Notes under the pieces: generated by a model | Databases searched by the model: none | What the model saw: the letters and a program-made list of their open reading frames with translations, nothing else | Told to the model about the DNA's origin: nothing | Position numbers and translations under genes: made by a program | Shown here: in pieces, positions 11,120 to 27,210 of the stretch | Layout of the letters: the number at the start of each line of letters is the position of its first letter | Position numbering within the stretch: position 1 is the stretch's first letter | NCBI GenBank assembly: GCA_030562195.1 | Contig: JAUJPP010000005.1 | Coordinates: 4,770,826 to 4,834,825 of the forward strand | From: Nipponacmea schrenckii | Taxonomy: Eukaryota > Mollusca > Gastropoda > Lottiidae | Direction of reading: 5' to 3' | Length of the DNA: 64,000 bases

Positions 11120-12505
11120 TGTTCATTAAATTTCTTCATAGGATTAAAAACCCTCTACATTTTGATAAAATTGCCCTAGAAGTAAAGATCAAAACGTTTG
11201 ATAAAATTTATAAAAATCCCATATAGCCCTGTAGCCTACTTATTATTCTATCCTAAGGTTATGGTTGGTTGAGATAAGATTTTTACTAAAACCATAAATT
11301 GTCATGCTTTTCTGACTATGTACATACATTAACAGACTATCTGACACAAGGACAAGGCTTGACAAGTAGAAAAATGTCTTCTTACGTAACATTACTTCAA
11401 AATAACATATAGATTTATGTACACCTATAGTTTATGGCCAAACATGACGTAGGCCTTGAAGCCACCTTTGAATCCTTTTTGTAGTCAAAATGTAGGTCCT
11501 TGCCTTACTAACCCTACCCTAGGAGAAAGGGTCAAGTAGATTTAGAAGGAATAAGGCCTAGGCTGATCTGCTCCAATGGTTCAATGCAGAATGAAAGAGT
11601 CTAGATCAAGTGGAACACAGAGGATTGTAAAGTCATTGAGTTCAGTACAGTAGTCTAATACATGATTTGTGTGTTTTCTTCAAATGAGGAAGCCATAAAT
11701 TTTTACTTTGAAGGAGTTGTCACCTGTCAAAAAATTGTACGATGAGTCATAGATGGGGTCGCAGGAATTATTACAGGAAAACGAAACAATGAGTCGAACA
11801 GAAACCACGACATTTTGGCTCGTTTTAAAGACATTAATTTCAAAATAGAATTCCAACTCTTGAAATAATAACTTACCTGATTGTTAGACTCATTTTCAAA
11901 CATCGAAATCCACTCTTTATGATTTATATTGGAATACTTGCAAAATGTAAACAAAGTCATTTATTTTTATCGGCCATCTTTGTTCAGAGTTCAAGGTCAT
12001 TGGAGTAATTTGGCAGTGGTGATGCACACTTTTCCTAATTTTTATCCAAAAAATGACAGTGTCAATTGTTTCACCTTTAGTAAAAAGAATCAAAGAATTC
12101 AGAAAGGTTTTAGAACATAATAATGATTTTCCCAAATCATTTTCCTCTGTTAAAATGCCGAGCATCATCAGCAGTACAATACGTAGCAATGTGTGAAGGA
12201 ATCATTATACGTCTTGTTATTCGAGTCAACCGCAACTTTGCCTGTTAACTTTTTGAAAATTTTACAAACTTCGGAAGGAAAAGAAACATGTTCTATTTAA
12301 ATTGAGAAGAAAATACAAATAAATATCCTTAATCTGTCCCAATTCTGCATCTTAAAACTCAAAACATTTAGCAGTCTCCATTGACCAGCCTCTTTGAGTA
12401 ATCAGCCATCTCGGGCGTCCGTATTTTGCGAATCAAGTTTACGTAAAGCTAGGAAGGTCGTGTCTGTTACAAAACACAAAAACAGACAGATCTTTCATTT
12501 ATGCC
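11120..12505. promoter_or_regulatory. Divergent intergenic region between mucin-like gene and NDUFV1
   Basis: The two start codons are 1.39 kb apart and point away from each other. A minus-strand donor (CAATCAG|GTAAGT) at 11875 suggests a non-coding first exon of the mucin-like gene lying roughly between 11876 and 12190, so transcription starts of the two genes may be only a few hundred bp apart. No TATA box was identified with confidence. Confidence 0.4.

Positions 12506-12509
<4 letters not shown>
12501..12509 (+). promoter_or_regulatory. Two-codon upstream ORF overlapping the NDUFV1 start
   Basis: The sequence reads ATGCCATGATGG. An out-of-frame ATG CCA TGA ends inside the main ATG ATG start pair (12506 and 12509). 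Whether it is in the transcript leader depends on the unmapped transcription start. Confidence 0.35.
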
Positions 12510-16800
<4,291 letters not shown>

Positions 16801-16891
16801 ATATGGAAACCAACACTGAAAAGAATTAAACTTCAATTTGTTATTTATTTAGTGTTTTGTATATAAAAGTGAATTAATGACGTATGCATTA

Positions 16892-16897
16892 AATAAA
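16892..16897 (+). promoter_or_regulatory. Polyadenylation signal AATAAA of NDUFV1
   Basis: Canonical hexamer 92 nt after the NDUFV1 stop. A second AATAAA lies near 16967. Confidence 0.6.
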
Positions 16898-16900
16898 TTT

Positions 16901-17952
16901 ACCTCACCCAGTGCATTTGTGATTTCAATTGGGCCATTATTAAGTTTGTCTTTGCAACAGCTCTCAATAAATGTGTGACAAGAAAATGCCAGTGGGCCAT
17001 TTCAAGAAACATTGGAACATATTGCTGGGATGGGCTAATACCGAAAACAAATAACCCTCCAAATTGTTTTTTTCTAATTTCCCTTTGACTTATCTTAAGA
17101 CAAAGCCATACATTGATTTCATGAGAACTCCTAAAACTGTGCCATTGAAAGAGTTGACGGACAGCTTGGGGGGGGGGGGAACAGATTTTAATTGACGGAC
17201 AAGTGCTATGATGAAATGTTTACCCACATCTTCAGGGGGACAAAAAATACAAAACAAGTAAATTAGTTTGATAAATGGGTTTATTTACATTTTATAAACT
17301 TAAAAATTCACATTACAAACTACATTTTAAATGGGGGACCAAATTTACATGGAGAACAAATATTACTAAAACATGATAGAGAAAGATGTACTTATTGAAG
17401 CTTATCTTTGTCGGATATAATAGCATTTAAAGAAGCGTGACACTGATTGCTTGAAGTTTTTGCCTAACGAAAAAAAAACATACATAAGGTTAATGTAGGA
17501 GATGAAATAAAATAATTTGCCATTATTCTTTACATGATATTAGTGAAATTTGAACAAGAAAAAATACAAATATGTTAGCAAATGTAATGAAATGAAAATG
17601 GTCCTATTTTCTTCCTACTCTTCTACAGCTGAATAAAGTTATCATGGGCCTTACTTTCTTTAACTGGCATGGATCTTTTCCTTTTCATTCTAAGCCAAGG
17701 GTAGGCCTACCTTAATATGTTTAAAGCTAAGTTCATCATCACCTTATGTAGGCTTTCATCAGGACAAGTTTTAGACCAAACTGAACAAACACAAGTTCTT
17801 AATTCCTTTGATCATTCCATACCATCCTTACAATGATCCAAATGATTATTGTTCTATCTTTAGCTGTCACATGATTTAAATCTCATATCACATGACAGTC
17901 ATGTGACTTGATGGGTTATGTACAATGTGATAAAAATCAGCACTATGATTGG
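16901..17952. other. Tail-to-tail region of NDUFV1 and SRRT
   Basis: No separate gene seen. It should hold both 3' UTRs. A minus-strand AATAAA at 17285-17280 is a candidate SRRT end, about 670 nt after its stop. A run of ten G lies near 17170. Confidence 0.45.
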
Positions 17953-20900
17953 TTAAAATATGTCGGTGTCCTCGGGAGCATCTAGATCTCGGTACTCAAT
18001 GATGGGGCGGGGGTCAGATCTGCGACTGAAAAAAAAAAATACCAGCAATCATGATTTTGGAGAATGATCATGATCAGGACTTAATCATTAAACATGATTA
18101 TAGAAAAGTTGTTTTTTTTCCAACTTGTGCCAGGCAATCTGACTTCCTGTCCTGGTATCAAGGGCAAGCAACTCTCTCTAGACTAGAAGGGAGGTAACTT
18201 TGTTAAGAAGGAACTTTACCAGACAACAGTACATGCAAGCACTTTTGAGCATTATGTTATCAGTTACCTGAAGTTATAATTAGTACCTGTATGGTCTACT
18301 ATTGTTAGTGTAGCTTCCTCCACTTCTTCTGAAGTTGTCGCCACGGTTCTGATAGCCTCCATCTCTTCCACCGGAATTACCATAACCTCCTGCGTTATAA
18401 TGAGGTGCCCCACCTGAAATAAATTTCACCTTCAGAGTTTAAACTGAATAAAACTTTACTAAGCTAGTCACACCATACAGTGTGCGATGAGGTAAATTTC
18501 TTACTAACACAACATAAACATGAAATCCTAGTTAGTTTTTAGCTTTGACCTACCTCCATACATATTGTGTTGTCTTTGATTGAATCCACCACCTCCCATC
18601 ATGCCATGTTGGTTGTTATGGTAACCAGAGCCTTGATCACCACGGCTACTGCTCGGCTTGTTACCAGGATGTTCTGGAAGTTGGGGTCTTTTAGGATCCA
18701 GTAAGTAATTGTTGAAGAAGGCAACCTTGAAATAATGGAATGACAAATATTGGTTTGGGATTTTGCTTTGAGAATATGGATAAGTACTTAGTGTAAGCAA
18801 ATCTTTGCCTGTTGATGGATTTTGATTCTAATTAAGAGAATAGGACTTACCTCTTGTTTAACTTCTTCAACTTTCTCATTGTGTTTGGTCAGAATATGTT
18901 TGCGGATAAATTCTGGACCTTTGAATTTCTTGCCACTGAGTGGGCATAGCCATTTATCTTTGGACTGTTCTTGACAATTGGCAAGAATGAACTTCTCCAC
19001 CTCAGTATAGTTCAGTTAAGGAAGACAAAATTCGTGAAAAGTTTTTACGTTCATCATGTGTCCTTTCTAGAAAAATAGTTTGTACCCCAAGTTCTATTAT
19101 GTGGCCTTGAACTTTTGAGCCCAAAATATATGTGAGAATGCATCAAATCACTTCAATTTTCCAAAATTGTCTTTAGGAGAGCCCTTTTAAGGTTTGCAAG
19201 AATTGTATCCACAAAGCGTCTGCTTTTTCAATTCAACGTTAATAGTTGTTCCCCCTCCCTTATTGAATCTCCGGTCGTGGAAGGCTTGAATGGCCAATGA
19301 AATATAAAAGGGAAGAAGAGTGGGACCCATCCCACCCCAGGTATAGCAGTAGACTTAGATAAAGGATATGCATTAGGGTCTTTCTTTCCTAGATTAACAG
19401 CTTCTTCATCATCTACTTTAGTCTTCATCTTAGCCAAGTAGTTAATTTTGGATTCAAAATGGCTGATCCACTCAGTTACTGGAAATAATTTTAAATGAAG
19501 TAGAGTTTCTACTTTTCTGCAGCTTATAAGATCAATATGGACATGGGATGCAGTTTACAATCTTGTAAATTATTTATTACTGTCTATTATGGAAGCTTAT
19601 GGCCTTGGTTTGCCCTATGACCTGCAAGATTATCTTGACCTTTGCTAAGAATTAACCCTTGACCTTCAGGTTAGTGATCAACTTAAAGAGCTACTTCAAC
19701 TCCCAAACATTATCATACATCAAAACTTCATGCTTAAAGAAAAACTCCTGTGACTTACCATCTTGATCAGTACACTTGCCAACTGGTATGGACAATCTAC
19801 CATGCATGATTCCACAACGATGAGGCATCTCGTCTTCATTGGGATACTCGTTGGCACTGTAGAAGTCTATAGAATGAACTATTCTCAGGTATAGAATCAT
19901 CTTGTCCAGCACCTGCAACATCAGAATCAAAACATAAAAGATTAAACAAGCTTGAATGAAATGAAATAAATGGAGATGCTACTCTTCTGCACCTGATGGG
20001 CTAATGAAGGTGGTGAAATAAAACGAGTTTTACATCCTAAACTTCTGCAACTTATGGACTAATAAAAACGGAAGAAATAAATAAAGTTTTAGGTCCTACT
20101 CTCTGTACCTTATGGGTGAAAGTTAAGACCTTAAAGATGCTGATGAAAATAGAGCAATCAAAAACCAGGAGAAGACTCACCTTAATCAAAGCTTCATCTT
20201 TCTCAATCTGAACTTCAGGATTGGCTTCTTTAGGTCCCTCATCTTGATTCTGGCCTGAAAAATCATTATCTTTATTATTATCAAGGGCAATAACTCCTGG
20301 AGAAGGCTTCTTAGCATCTCTATGTAGTAGGACCTATGTTTAAAATATTAAATACTTACCCAAAAGCTCTTCTTCTTCAAATGAACCCTCCTCTACCAAG
20401 TAGTCTGTGATGTTTTTTAAAACTGGATTCTTGGACAACATCAAGTTCATCTCAACCTGCAACACAAATTAATTATTTTTGTTCAAGGCAGTCAAAGTAT
20501 AAGACAAAGTTTGTAATAGCTCAACATTGTGAAAGATACAAGATAGTGCTATTGCAGTCAAGGTATAAGACTAAGTTTGTATAGCCTGACATTGTAAAGA
20601 TATATAAGATGAAGTTTGTAATAGCTTGACATTGTAAAGAAGGTACGAGAAAGATTGCAGTCAAGGTATAAGATGAAGTTTGTAATAACTTGATATAAGA
20701 TCCTCCAAGCTTATCAGTCGCTCTTACCTCTTTTTCCTCATCTTTTTTCTCTATATTAGGGTCCTGCCATAGTCCCCATTTAAAATCAAGGTTCTGGATA
20801 ATCTTAGCTGCAGTCTGGATGTCCTTTCTAACCACTGGCTTGTGATTGGTCAATACAGTCACGGGTCGCACTCGTTGTTTCAGGTCACGGTTTAAAGTAG

Positions 20901-23900
20901 CTCCCAATTCACAATCCCTGAGCTAAAAATGATAATTTAAATTAAAATCAATGCACCACTCTGTAATTGGGTTTGTCAACTTTGAATAACTTTGGGAAGA
21001 GTTCAGGCCTTGTCTTAGGCAAAGATCTAAGCAGTGCTAAATGTTTACCTAGGGTCTTAACTTCTAACACTGTTTCTAGGATATCCTAGGGTCCTAACTT
21101 CTAACACTGTTTCTAGGATATCCTAGGGTCCTAACTTCTAACACTGTTTCTAGGATATCCTAGGGTCCTAACTTCTAACACTGTTTCTAGGATATCCTAG
21201 GGTCTTAACTTCTAACACTGTTTCTAAGATAATCTAGCATTGAGACTGGACTAAGACCATCTGAGAAAGATATAAACTTACCCGAATGTTGCTTAAGTTG
21301 TAACAGATATCCTTGATGTTTACACCAGATTCGAATGTCACCCAGCCCCGTCGGAAAAATCGTCTCTCTGGTTGTGGATCCTGTAGAGCTACCCTCATAA
21401 ACCCTGGGTAACGCTTGCACATCTGAAATAAATTTAACCGAATTGAATCCTAGTTTTAGACAACAACAATCCCATGTACCCAGGTAGCAATGCATAACTT
21501 AATGCCCTAATTATCAAGTCATTAAAATCCAAGATGGCAGCCCCCATAATGTTGCTAAGGAGAACTCACTGCCTCTATTTCCTGTTTGGTAATAGTTGGT
21601 GCCAGGTTACGTAAGAAGATGGACTGTGTTTTATGCAGACATCTTGGTTTGGGTTCTTCATCTTCAACTTTCTTGTCCTCCTCCTTCGTCTCTGCTTTCG
21701 TGTCAACTTCTTTTTCATCAACTAAAATATTGAAGACCAGAAATTAACGCCATTTTGCAAAACTTGCTTAATGTAAGTGCAAAAATAATCAAAGAGAAAT
21801 ATCATGAATAAAAGTGTAAGTCAGCTACCTTCATTCTTTGCTTCCTTATTATCACCATTAGACTCTGTTGGAGCAGGTGATTTAACAGGTTCATCTTCAG
21901 CAGCTTTAGCTGGTTCCTCCTCACTGACTCCAGGTGGTGCTGGCTCTGTCTCCGAGTCAGATCCAGAGATGGAGTCTGACTCGCTACCACTCTGGTAACT
22001 ATAGTCCGGTTTATCTCGGTGTCGCTTACTTCGCTTCTTTTTACGCTCTTCAGCCTGGAAATTAAATGATCAGTAAAGAAAATGAAATGAATGGAGTTTT
22101 ACATCCTACTCTACTACACCTAATGGGCTAATGAATATGGGCAACAAAACTAAATTTTCCCCACCTTTTGCTGTTTCACCATTTCTTCTTGTTGTTTAGA
22201 AAATTCTTGAGCCTTTTTCTGAAGTTCCTCCTGCTCTGGGGTGATGTCAATTTTCATAGGCTGTAAAATACAGATTGAAATTTGAAATGATCTTAACCTG
22301 CTGACCCAATCAAGTTTGGTACTTGACATTGTGAAGACAACCTACGATGGATGCTAGCATTGACACAAACTGAGTTAAATAAATCATGTCTACTTACCTC
22401 TTCTTTCGATTCTTCTGGTTTCTTTTCAGGGCTACAAAAACAATTGAAATATATTATGAATTTGGTCCTTAAATGAAATAAGAGTTTTACACCCACCAGA
22501 TCTGGTAAGAACAGCTGTCAGAATTGTCCTTAAAAAAAGAACAGCTGTCAGAATTGTCCTTAAAAAAAACATTTTTTATACAGTTATTTTAATATACTTG
22601 TCCAAAAATAAACAAATTGCAAACCTGGATTTTTCGACGACAGTTTCTGAATTATTTCGACTTCTATTTCCAGCTTTATCATCCGTCTGATCCAGGACGG
22701 TTAAATCAAAATCAGTTCCACCCTCCATCTTGATCACCGCTGGAATTATATCATAGACATTGACATAAATATCATGGAGATGCATGAGACTTATTTCTAG
22801 GAAATGCTATGCTTGTTTCTAAACCCCTTATTGTGTTTTGTAACCTAATTCTCAGAAGCACTGGCAAAGGAATTTGAAATTTTAAAGACAGATTTCCAAA
22901 AAATTGCCAAAAATACTATCTTGGTCATTGCCAAAAAAGACCTTACAATCAGTGACTATCCCTTCCTGAGGCAACTCGAAACATACCTGCATCCAAGAGT
23001 TTGACAATCTCATCCCCTCTGTCGATTTCCAGCACAATAGGTGAGACACGCCCGGCATCCAAAAGCTCAACGAATACTTTCAGACGTCTTTCCAGGGCAG
23101 ACTTCAATTCACTTTTACGCTTACCACTCTCTTCAGGGTGATATTTCAACTTAAACCTACAGGTTGACAGGAAGAGAAGAACAGAAAACAAGGAATTAAG
23201 AACGATTCTGAGAATGATTTTATAAAGTATGGGAGCGGCCATTTTGGGAGGTCAGCAGCAAATAAATAATTCAGCAGAAGGGAATTAATTTGGATGTCGT
23301 GCAAAATAAAATAAAATATAAAATAGCTGACCAGTTTGAAATATGTATTATTCAAAACGAAATTTGAAAATAAATGTGGGGAAGGGACACAAAAAGAAAC
23401 AATATTGGCTAGACCAGTAGAGTAGCACAAAACATGGACACCATTTCCCACAATGTCAGATACACTTTTTACCTGGTTTTTGGTTCTAAAATTCTCACCT
23501 ATTTTTTAACCACATTTTCATCCAATTTCCAAGATGTGATACACGCGCAAAGGCCTAACTAGAATATACCTAACACTTTATGAACGAAACACACTGCATT
23601 GTGCGCAGTGACCTAACAAAAGAGAAGTCTCGCAGTAAATAAATCCTGGCTGCTCATTGGTTGGTTCTGCTGAAAATCTATCCTGATTGGATAAAAATAT
23701 TATTTAAAGCATTGAAAAAATAATTATGTCATTTCAAACAATTTCATATACCAAAAATAAATTAAGCAAATTTTTATTTATTGAAATTGTGGGGAATGAC
23801 AGTTTAAAAATCCAGAATAAAGAAATGCATTTCCTGCATCTTAAAACATTTTTGAATTGGACTCTTGGGGGGTCTCTCATCTATAAAGTTTTGATAAACC

Positions 23901-25398
23901 AACACATAGCTATATGGCAATTGAAATAAAATTTGCAGAACAAGACATACCCTGTACACGTAAACCCCTCTCTCACCCAAAACATATTATGTACACCCCT
24001 ACCCTCTCACCCAAATTATCATGTACACCCCAACCCACCCAAATTATCATGTACACCCCTTCCCTACTCACCCAAATTATCATGTACACCCCAACCCACC
24101 CAAAACATATCATATACACCCCTTCCCTACCCACCCAAAATATCATGTACAATCTTATCAAGCCTATAAAACCATGCATGCTAATTCCTGAAAAGTCTTT
24201 GAAACTTACCATTCCTCTTCTTTGTGCGCCAGGAAAAATTCGCTGATCTGTTGGCGTTTGTATTCAATCTTATATTCGTTGTATTTCTTACTGGCTGCGT
24301 GATCATCTATATTGTCATCTTGTGTTGTTAGAAATTGTTTGAAGGTCATCATGGCAGGCTGGGTAGGAAAATCATCTCTAGAATTAAAATGAAAAGAGTT
24401 GTCTACACTTGAACTAGACGGGGTCAGTACAGTGGGACAAGGCCATGCAGTATGCAATGCGGGTTGGTTTAACAGGACCAAAGTACTAAAATCCTAGCTG
24501 GAAATTGCAACGAAAGGAGTTGATTTACTGACCTGTTTTGGTTACCATACCCGTGGTGTCCTCCCATCTCTCCAGGACTGGGACCACCTCCACTCCAGTG
24601 ACTTTGGTGCGGCGCTGGACCATTATAAGGGGCTTCATATGATGGATAGTCTTCCCTGTTATAACGTAGAGAAATAAAAAAAAACATCTGGTTACGAATG
24701 ATCGAATAAAAATCTCTTCAAAAAAATAAAATAGCAAATGATCAAATGAAGGATTTAAAAAAAGGAAAGCAAACTTTCCCTTATCAAATGTTCTCGCTGA
24801 AGACAACCCCTTGTTTCAGCATTCATTCTAGTAGCTGACCGCTGAGCAATGCTCGACAGTGTGCAATGAGGGGAATTTATCCAGATATCAGATAGTCTTA
24901 AATAGCTAAAATACTCTTTTATCAACCTTACTAGTATCACTAGATCACAACATTGACCTCTTAATTGATTTGAAAATTCAAAGATAAGAAAAAATACCAA
25001 TCTCTTCGCAGGCGCTTGGCGTGAGGGGGGCTCATGTCGTTTCTGGGAGGGGAGAACCTGTCTCTACGCCTAGAATCGTAGTCTCTGTAACCACTTTCAT
25101 TTCTATCTCGGCTTCGACTATTCCAACTGCTGTCTCTTGATCTACCAGTTGGCCGCCGACTGAAAAAAAAAACATGGATCAATCAAACATTCATAATGTC
25201 AAGCTATTATGAACCTCATACTTATACCTTGACTGCAATAGCCACTATTTTTTTTTATTACATATTGATAGCTCACCTATCATGGTCCCAAGAATCTCTT
25301 CGTCTTTCATCTCTTCTGTCATAATCATTTCTCTCTCGTCTAAATTTATCGCGCTGAGTTTTACGTCTGTTATCATAGTCATCATCACTGTCAGCCAT
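17953..25398 (-). CDS. SRRT: Serrate RNA effector molecule (ARS2/SRRT)
   Basis: A nuclear protein that bridges the cap-binding complex to RNA processing and decay (known of the family). Twenty coding exons give about 897 residues: 25398-25277, 25159-24998, 24655-24533, 24377-24210, 23156-22987, 22739-22625, 22431-22398, 22260-22165, 22054-21829, 21721-21570, 21422-21282, 20922-20728, 20456-20360, 20254-20181, 19912-19759, 19478-19336, 19000-18851, 18725-18554, 18413-18287, 18025-17953. Recognised parts: start [12 protein letters not shown], an Arg/Ser-rich N-terminus with [12 protein letters not shown], the conserved block with [23 protein letters not shown], an acidic linker, the RRM-like [12 protein letters not shown] and [25 protein letters not shown], the zinc-finger region [17 protein letters not shown], and the tail [10 protein letters not shown]. 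All joins keep frame. The 19336 donor (GTGGGA) is the weakest. Other exons are secure by similarity. Confidence 0.96.
19945..20125 (+). repeat. Dispersed family A left part, three tandem copies
   Basis: Repeats of GTTTTACATCCTA, CTTCTGCACCTGATGGG and CTAATGAAG with about 60 bp spacing, in an SRRT intron. Other copies lie at 22075, 34905, 37190, 49690, 51170, 59108 and 63290. Confidence 0.8.
20495..20705 (-). repeat. Dispersed family D repeat in an SRRT intron
   Basis: Three to four imperfect copies with TTGCAGTCAAGGTATAAGA, AGTTTGTAATAGCTTGACAT and TGTAAAGA. Same unit as at 9975-10205. Confidence 0.8.
21045..21240. repeat. 37-bp minisatellite in SRRT intron
   Basis: Five nearly identical copies of a 37-bp unit that includes CTAGGGTCCTAACTTCTAAC and ACTGTTTCTAGGATATC. 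Low divergence points to recent expansion. Confidence 0.95.
22072..22160 (+). repeat. Dispersed family A fragment
   Basis: Reads AATGAATGGAGTTTTACATC, then CTACTC and CACCTAATGGGCTAATGAA. A shorter piece with AGTTTTACACCCACCAG lies at 22463-22500. Intronic in SRRT. Confidence 0.7.
22507..22568. repeat. 31-bp direct duplication in SRRT intron
   Basis: Two adjacent, practically identical copies of a unit starting AGAACAGCTGTCAGAATTGT. Confidence 0.9.
23955..24155. repeat. ~28-36 bp minisatellite in SRRT intron
   Basis: About six copies of units containing ATTATCATGTACACCCC and variants with CATATCATATACACCCC, separated by CCTACCC-type spacers of variable length. Confidence 0.9.
25198..25255 (+). 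repeat. Single dispersed family D unit
   Basis: GTCAAGCTATTATGAACCTC followed by ATACCTTGACTGCAATAGCC, in the first SRRT coding intron. This gives the isolated unit outside an array. Confidence 0.75.
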
Positions 25399-25789
25399 CT
25401 TTAAAGCTCACCAATTCTGAAATCAAACCATTTGTGTTAAATGTATGCCTCGATTCTAGAAAACAATGTCCATGCATTGCATGTCCTAGTTTGGCCAAAT
25501 AGCAAAGGAAGGATGACTTATAACGTACTACTACGACAGCTCTGAAACCAATTTTAGCTAAATTTAAATAATAAGCAAATAGATGCCCTTCTAAGTTTAT
25601 GCAAGGTATATTGTAGGTCTTTAATGCTAAGATATGAAATAAATTCAACGCCCAACATTCCAACATAAACAAAGCAAAATATAATGTCACAAAAAAAGAC
25701 GCTGCCTGAAAAGCGTTCTTAAATTAAGCATTACGGCAGTCTAAGCACCAAATTTTCCTCTGCCTTGAAGATAAAACTAAAATCTGGGC

Positions 25790-25880
25790 ATTTACCTTTA
25801 TAAAAATATGGAAATGCGATTCTTAGCTCAGAAATAAGCTGAAATTCCAAAATATTAAAGAAATGTGCGATATATGGCGG
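25790..25880 (-). other. Probable non-coding first exon of SRRT
   Basis: A minus-strand donor (AAAG|GTAAAT) near 25797 and an acceptor (ATTTCAG) near 25420 bracket an intron just upstream of the SRRT start codon. The 5' limit is not visible. Confidence 0.35.
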
Positions 25881-26177
25881 CCATTAATACAATACTATCA
25901 GAACGAGGCTTTCCAAATCGTCCCCGTAGCCATTTCGCCCCATGGTCACTTCGGCCACTCTTACAAAACATAAACTTTGTTCAACTACACAGAGTGTTTT
26001 AAGTTTATATTGTAGCGTTTTATATACGTTTTACTTCAAGGGAATGAACTCTGGAAAGAACTTTTTTGTAATTTTGATTGACCATTGGGGATCATTATAT
26101 TTATTCTTTATATCCTACTTCAGTCGAAAAGCTTACCCAATCAGTTACAGAAAAAAATAGATTGAAAACATCACACC
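25881..26177. other. Intergenic DNA, no gene seen
   Basis: A short open frame here (72 codons) lacks splice or start context. Confidence 0.4.
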
Positions 26178-27210
26178 ATAATAAGTCTTCGGAGTACTGT
26201 AATTCGAAGCAATGCACGGAGGTACAATGAGTACCTCACAATCTAAGAGAATACCCACAGGCCTATATCTATCTATACCCCCTCTTCAATCCCATCTTTC
26301 TTCATTGCCAACACCACCACCGTCCCTCGTTTTCCTTTTCGCTTCTTACTTACTCTTTCTAGCTCTCCTTCTCTCATAATCACCCCTACTCATCCCCTTT
26401 CTTCTTTCTCACCAACTTTCCTTCTTGGTCTTCTCTCACCCACTCTTCTTCTTACTCTCTATACTCCTCCCTCTACACTAATCCACTCTCCTTCTTACTC
26501 TCTCCTTCTCTCACCCACTCTCTCTCACCTTCTTACTCTCTCTCACCCACTCTCCTTCTTACTCACTAATACGCACTCTCCTTCTTACTTATACTCGCTC
26601 TCCTTCTTACTCACCAATTCTCACTCCCCTTCTTACTCTCCTTCTTACTCACTAATACCCACTCTCCTTCTTACTCACCAATACTCTCTCTCCTTCTTAC
26701 TCACTAATTCTCACCCCTTCTTAATTACTAATACTCGCTCTCCTTCTTACTCACTAATACCCACTCTCCTTCTTACTCACTAATACCACTCTCTCCTTCA
26801 CTCACTTTACTCACCTCTCCTTCTTACTCACTCTCCTCTTCTTACTCACCAATACTCGCTCTCCTTTTTACTCACTAATACTCGCTCTCCTTCTTACTCA
26901 CTAATACTCGCTCTCCTTCTTACTCACTAATACTCGCTCTCCTTCTTACTCACTAATTCTCGCTCTCCTTTTTACTCACTAATACTCGCTCTCCTTTTTA
27001 CTCACCAATACTCGCTCTCCTTTTTACTCACCAATACTCGCTCTCCTTTTTACTCACCAATACTCGCTCTTTCTTACTCACCAATACTCGCTCTTTCTTA
27101 CTCACCAATACTCGCTCTCCTTCTTACTCACCAATACTCGCTCTCCTTCTTACTCACTCAATACTCGCTCTCCTTCTTACTCACAATACTCACTCTCCTT
27201 CTTACTGGCT
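26178..27210 (+). mobile_element. Conserved ~90-bp head followed by pyrimidine-rich tandem array
   Basis: The head (about 26178-26270) includes an imperfect palindrome from CTTCGGAG to TTCGAAG, then CAATGCACGGAGGTACAAT. It matches, in reverse orientation, 45755-45665. It runs directly into about 930 bp of nearly pure C/T/A sequence, in its second half a 26-bp unit of ACTCACTAATACTCGCTCTC type with CTTCTT variants. No coding capacity. A non-autonomous mobile element with an internal satellite is one explanation. No terminal inverted repeats or target duplication could be fixed. Confidence 0.45.
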
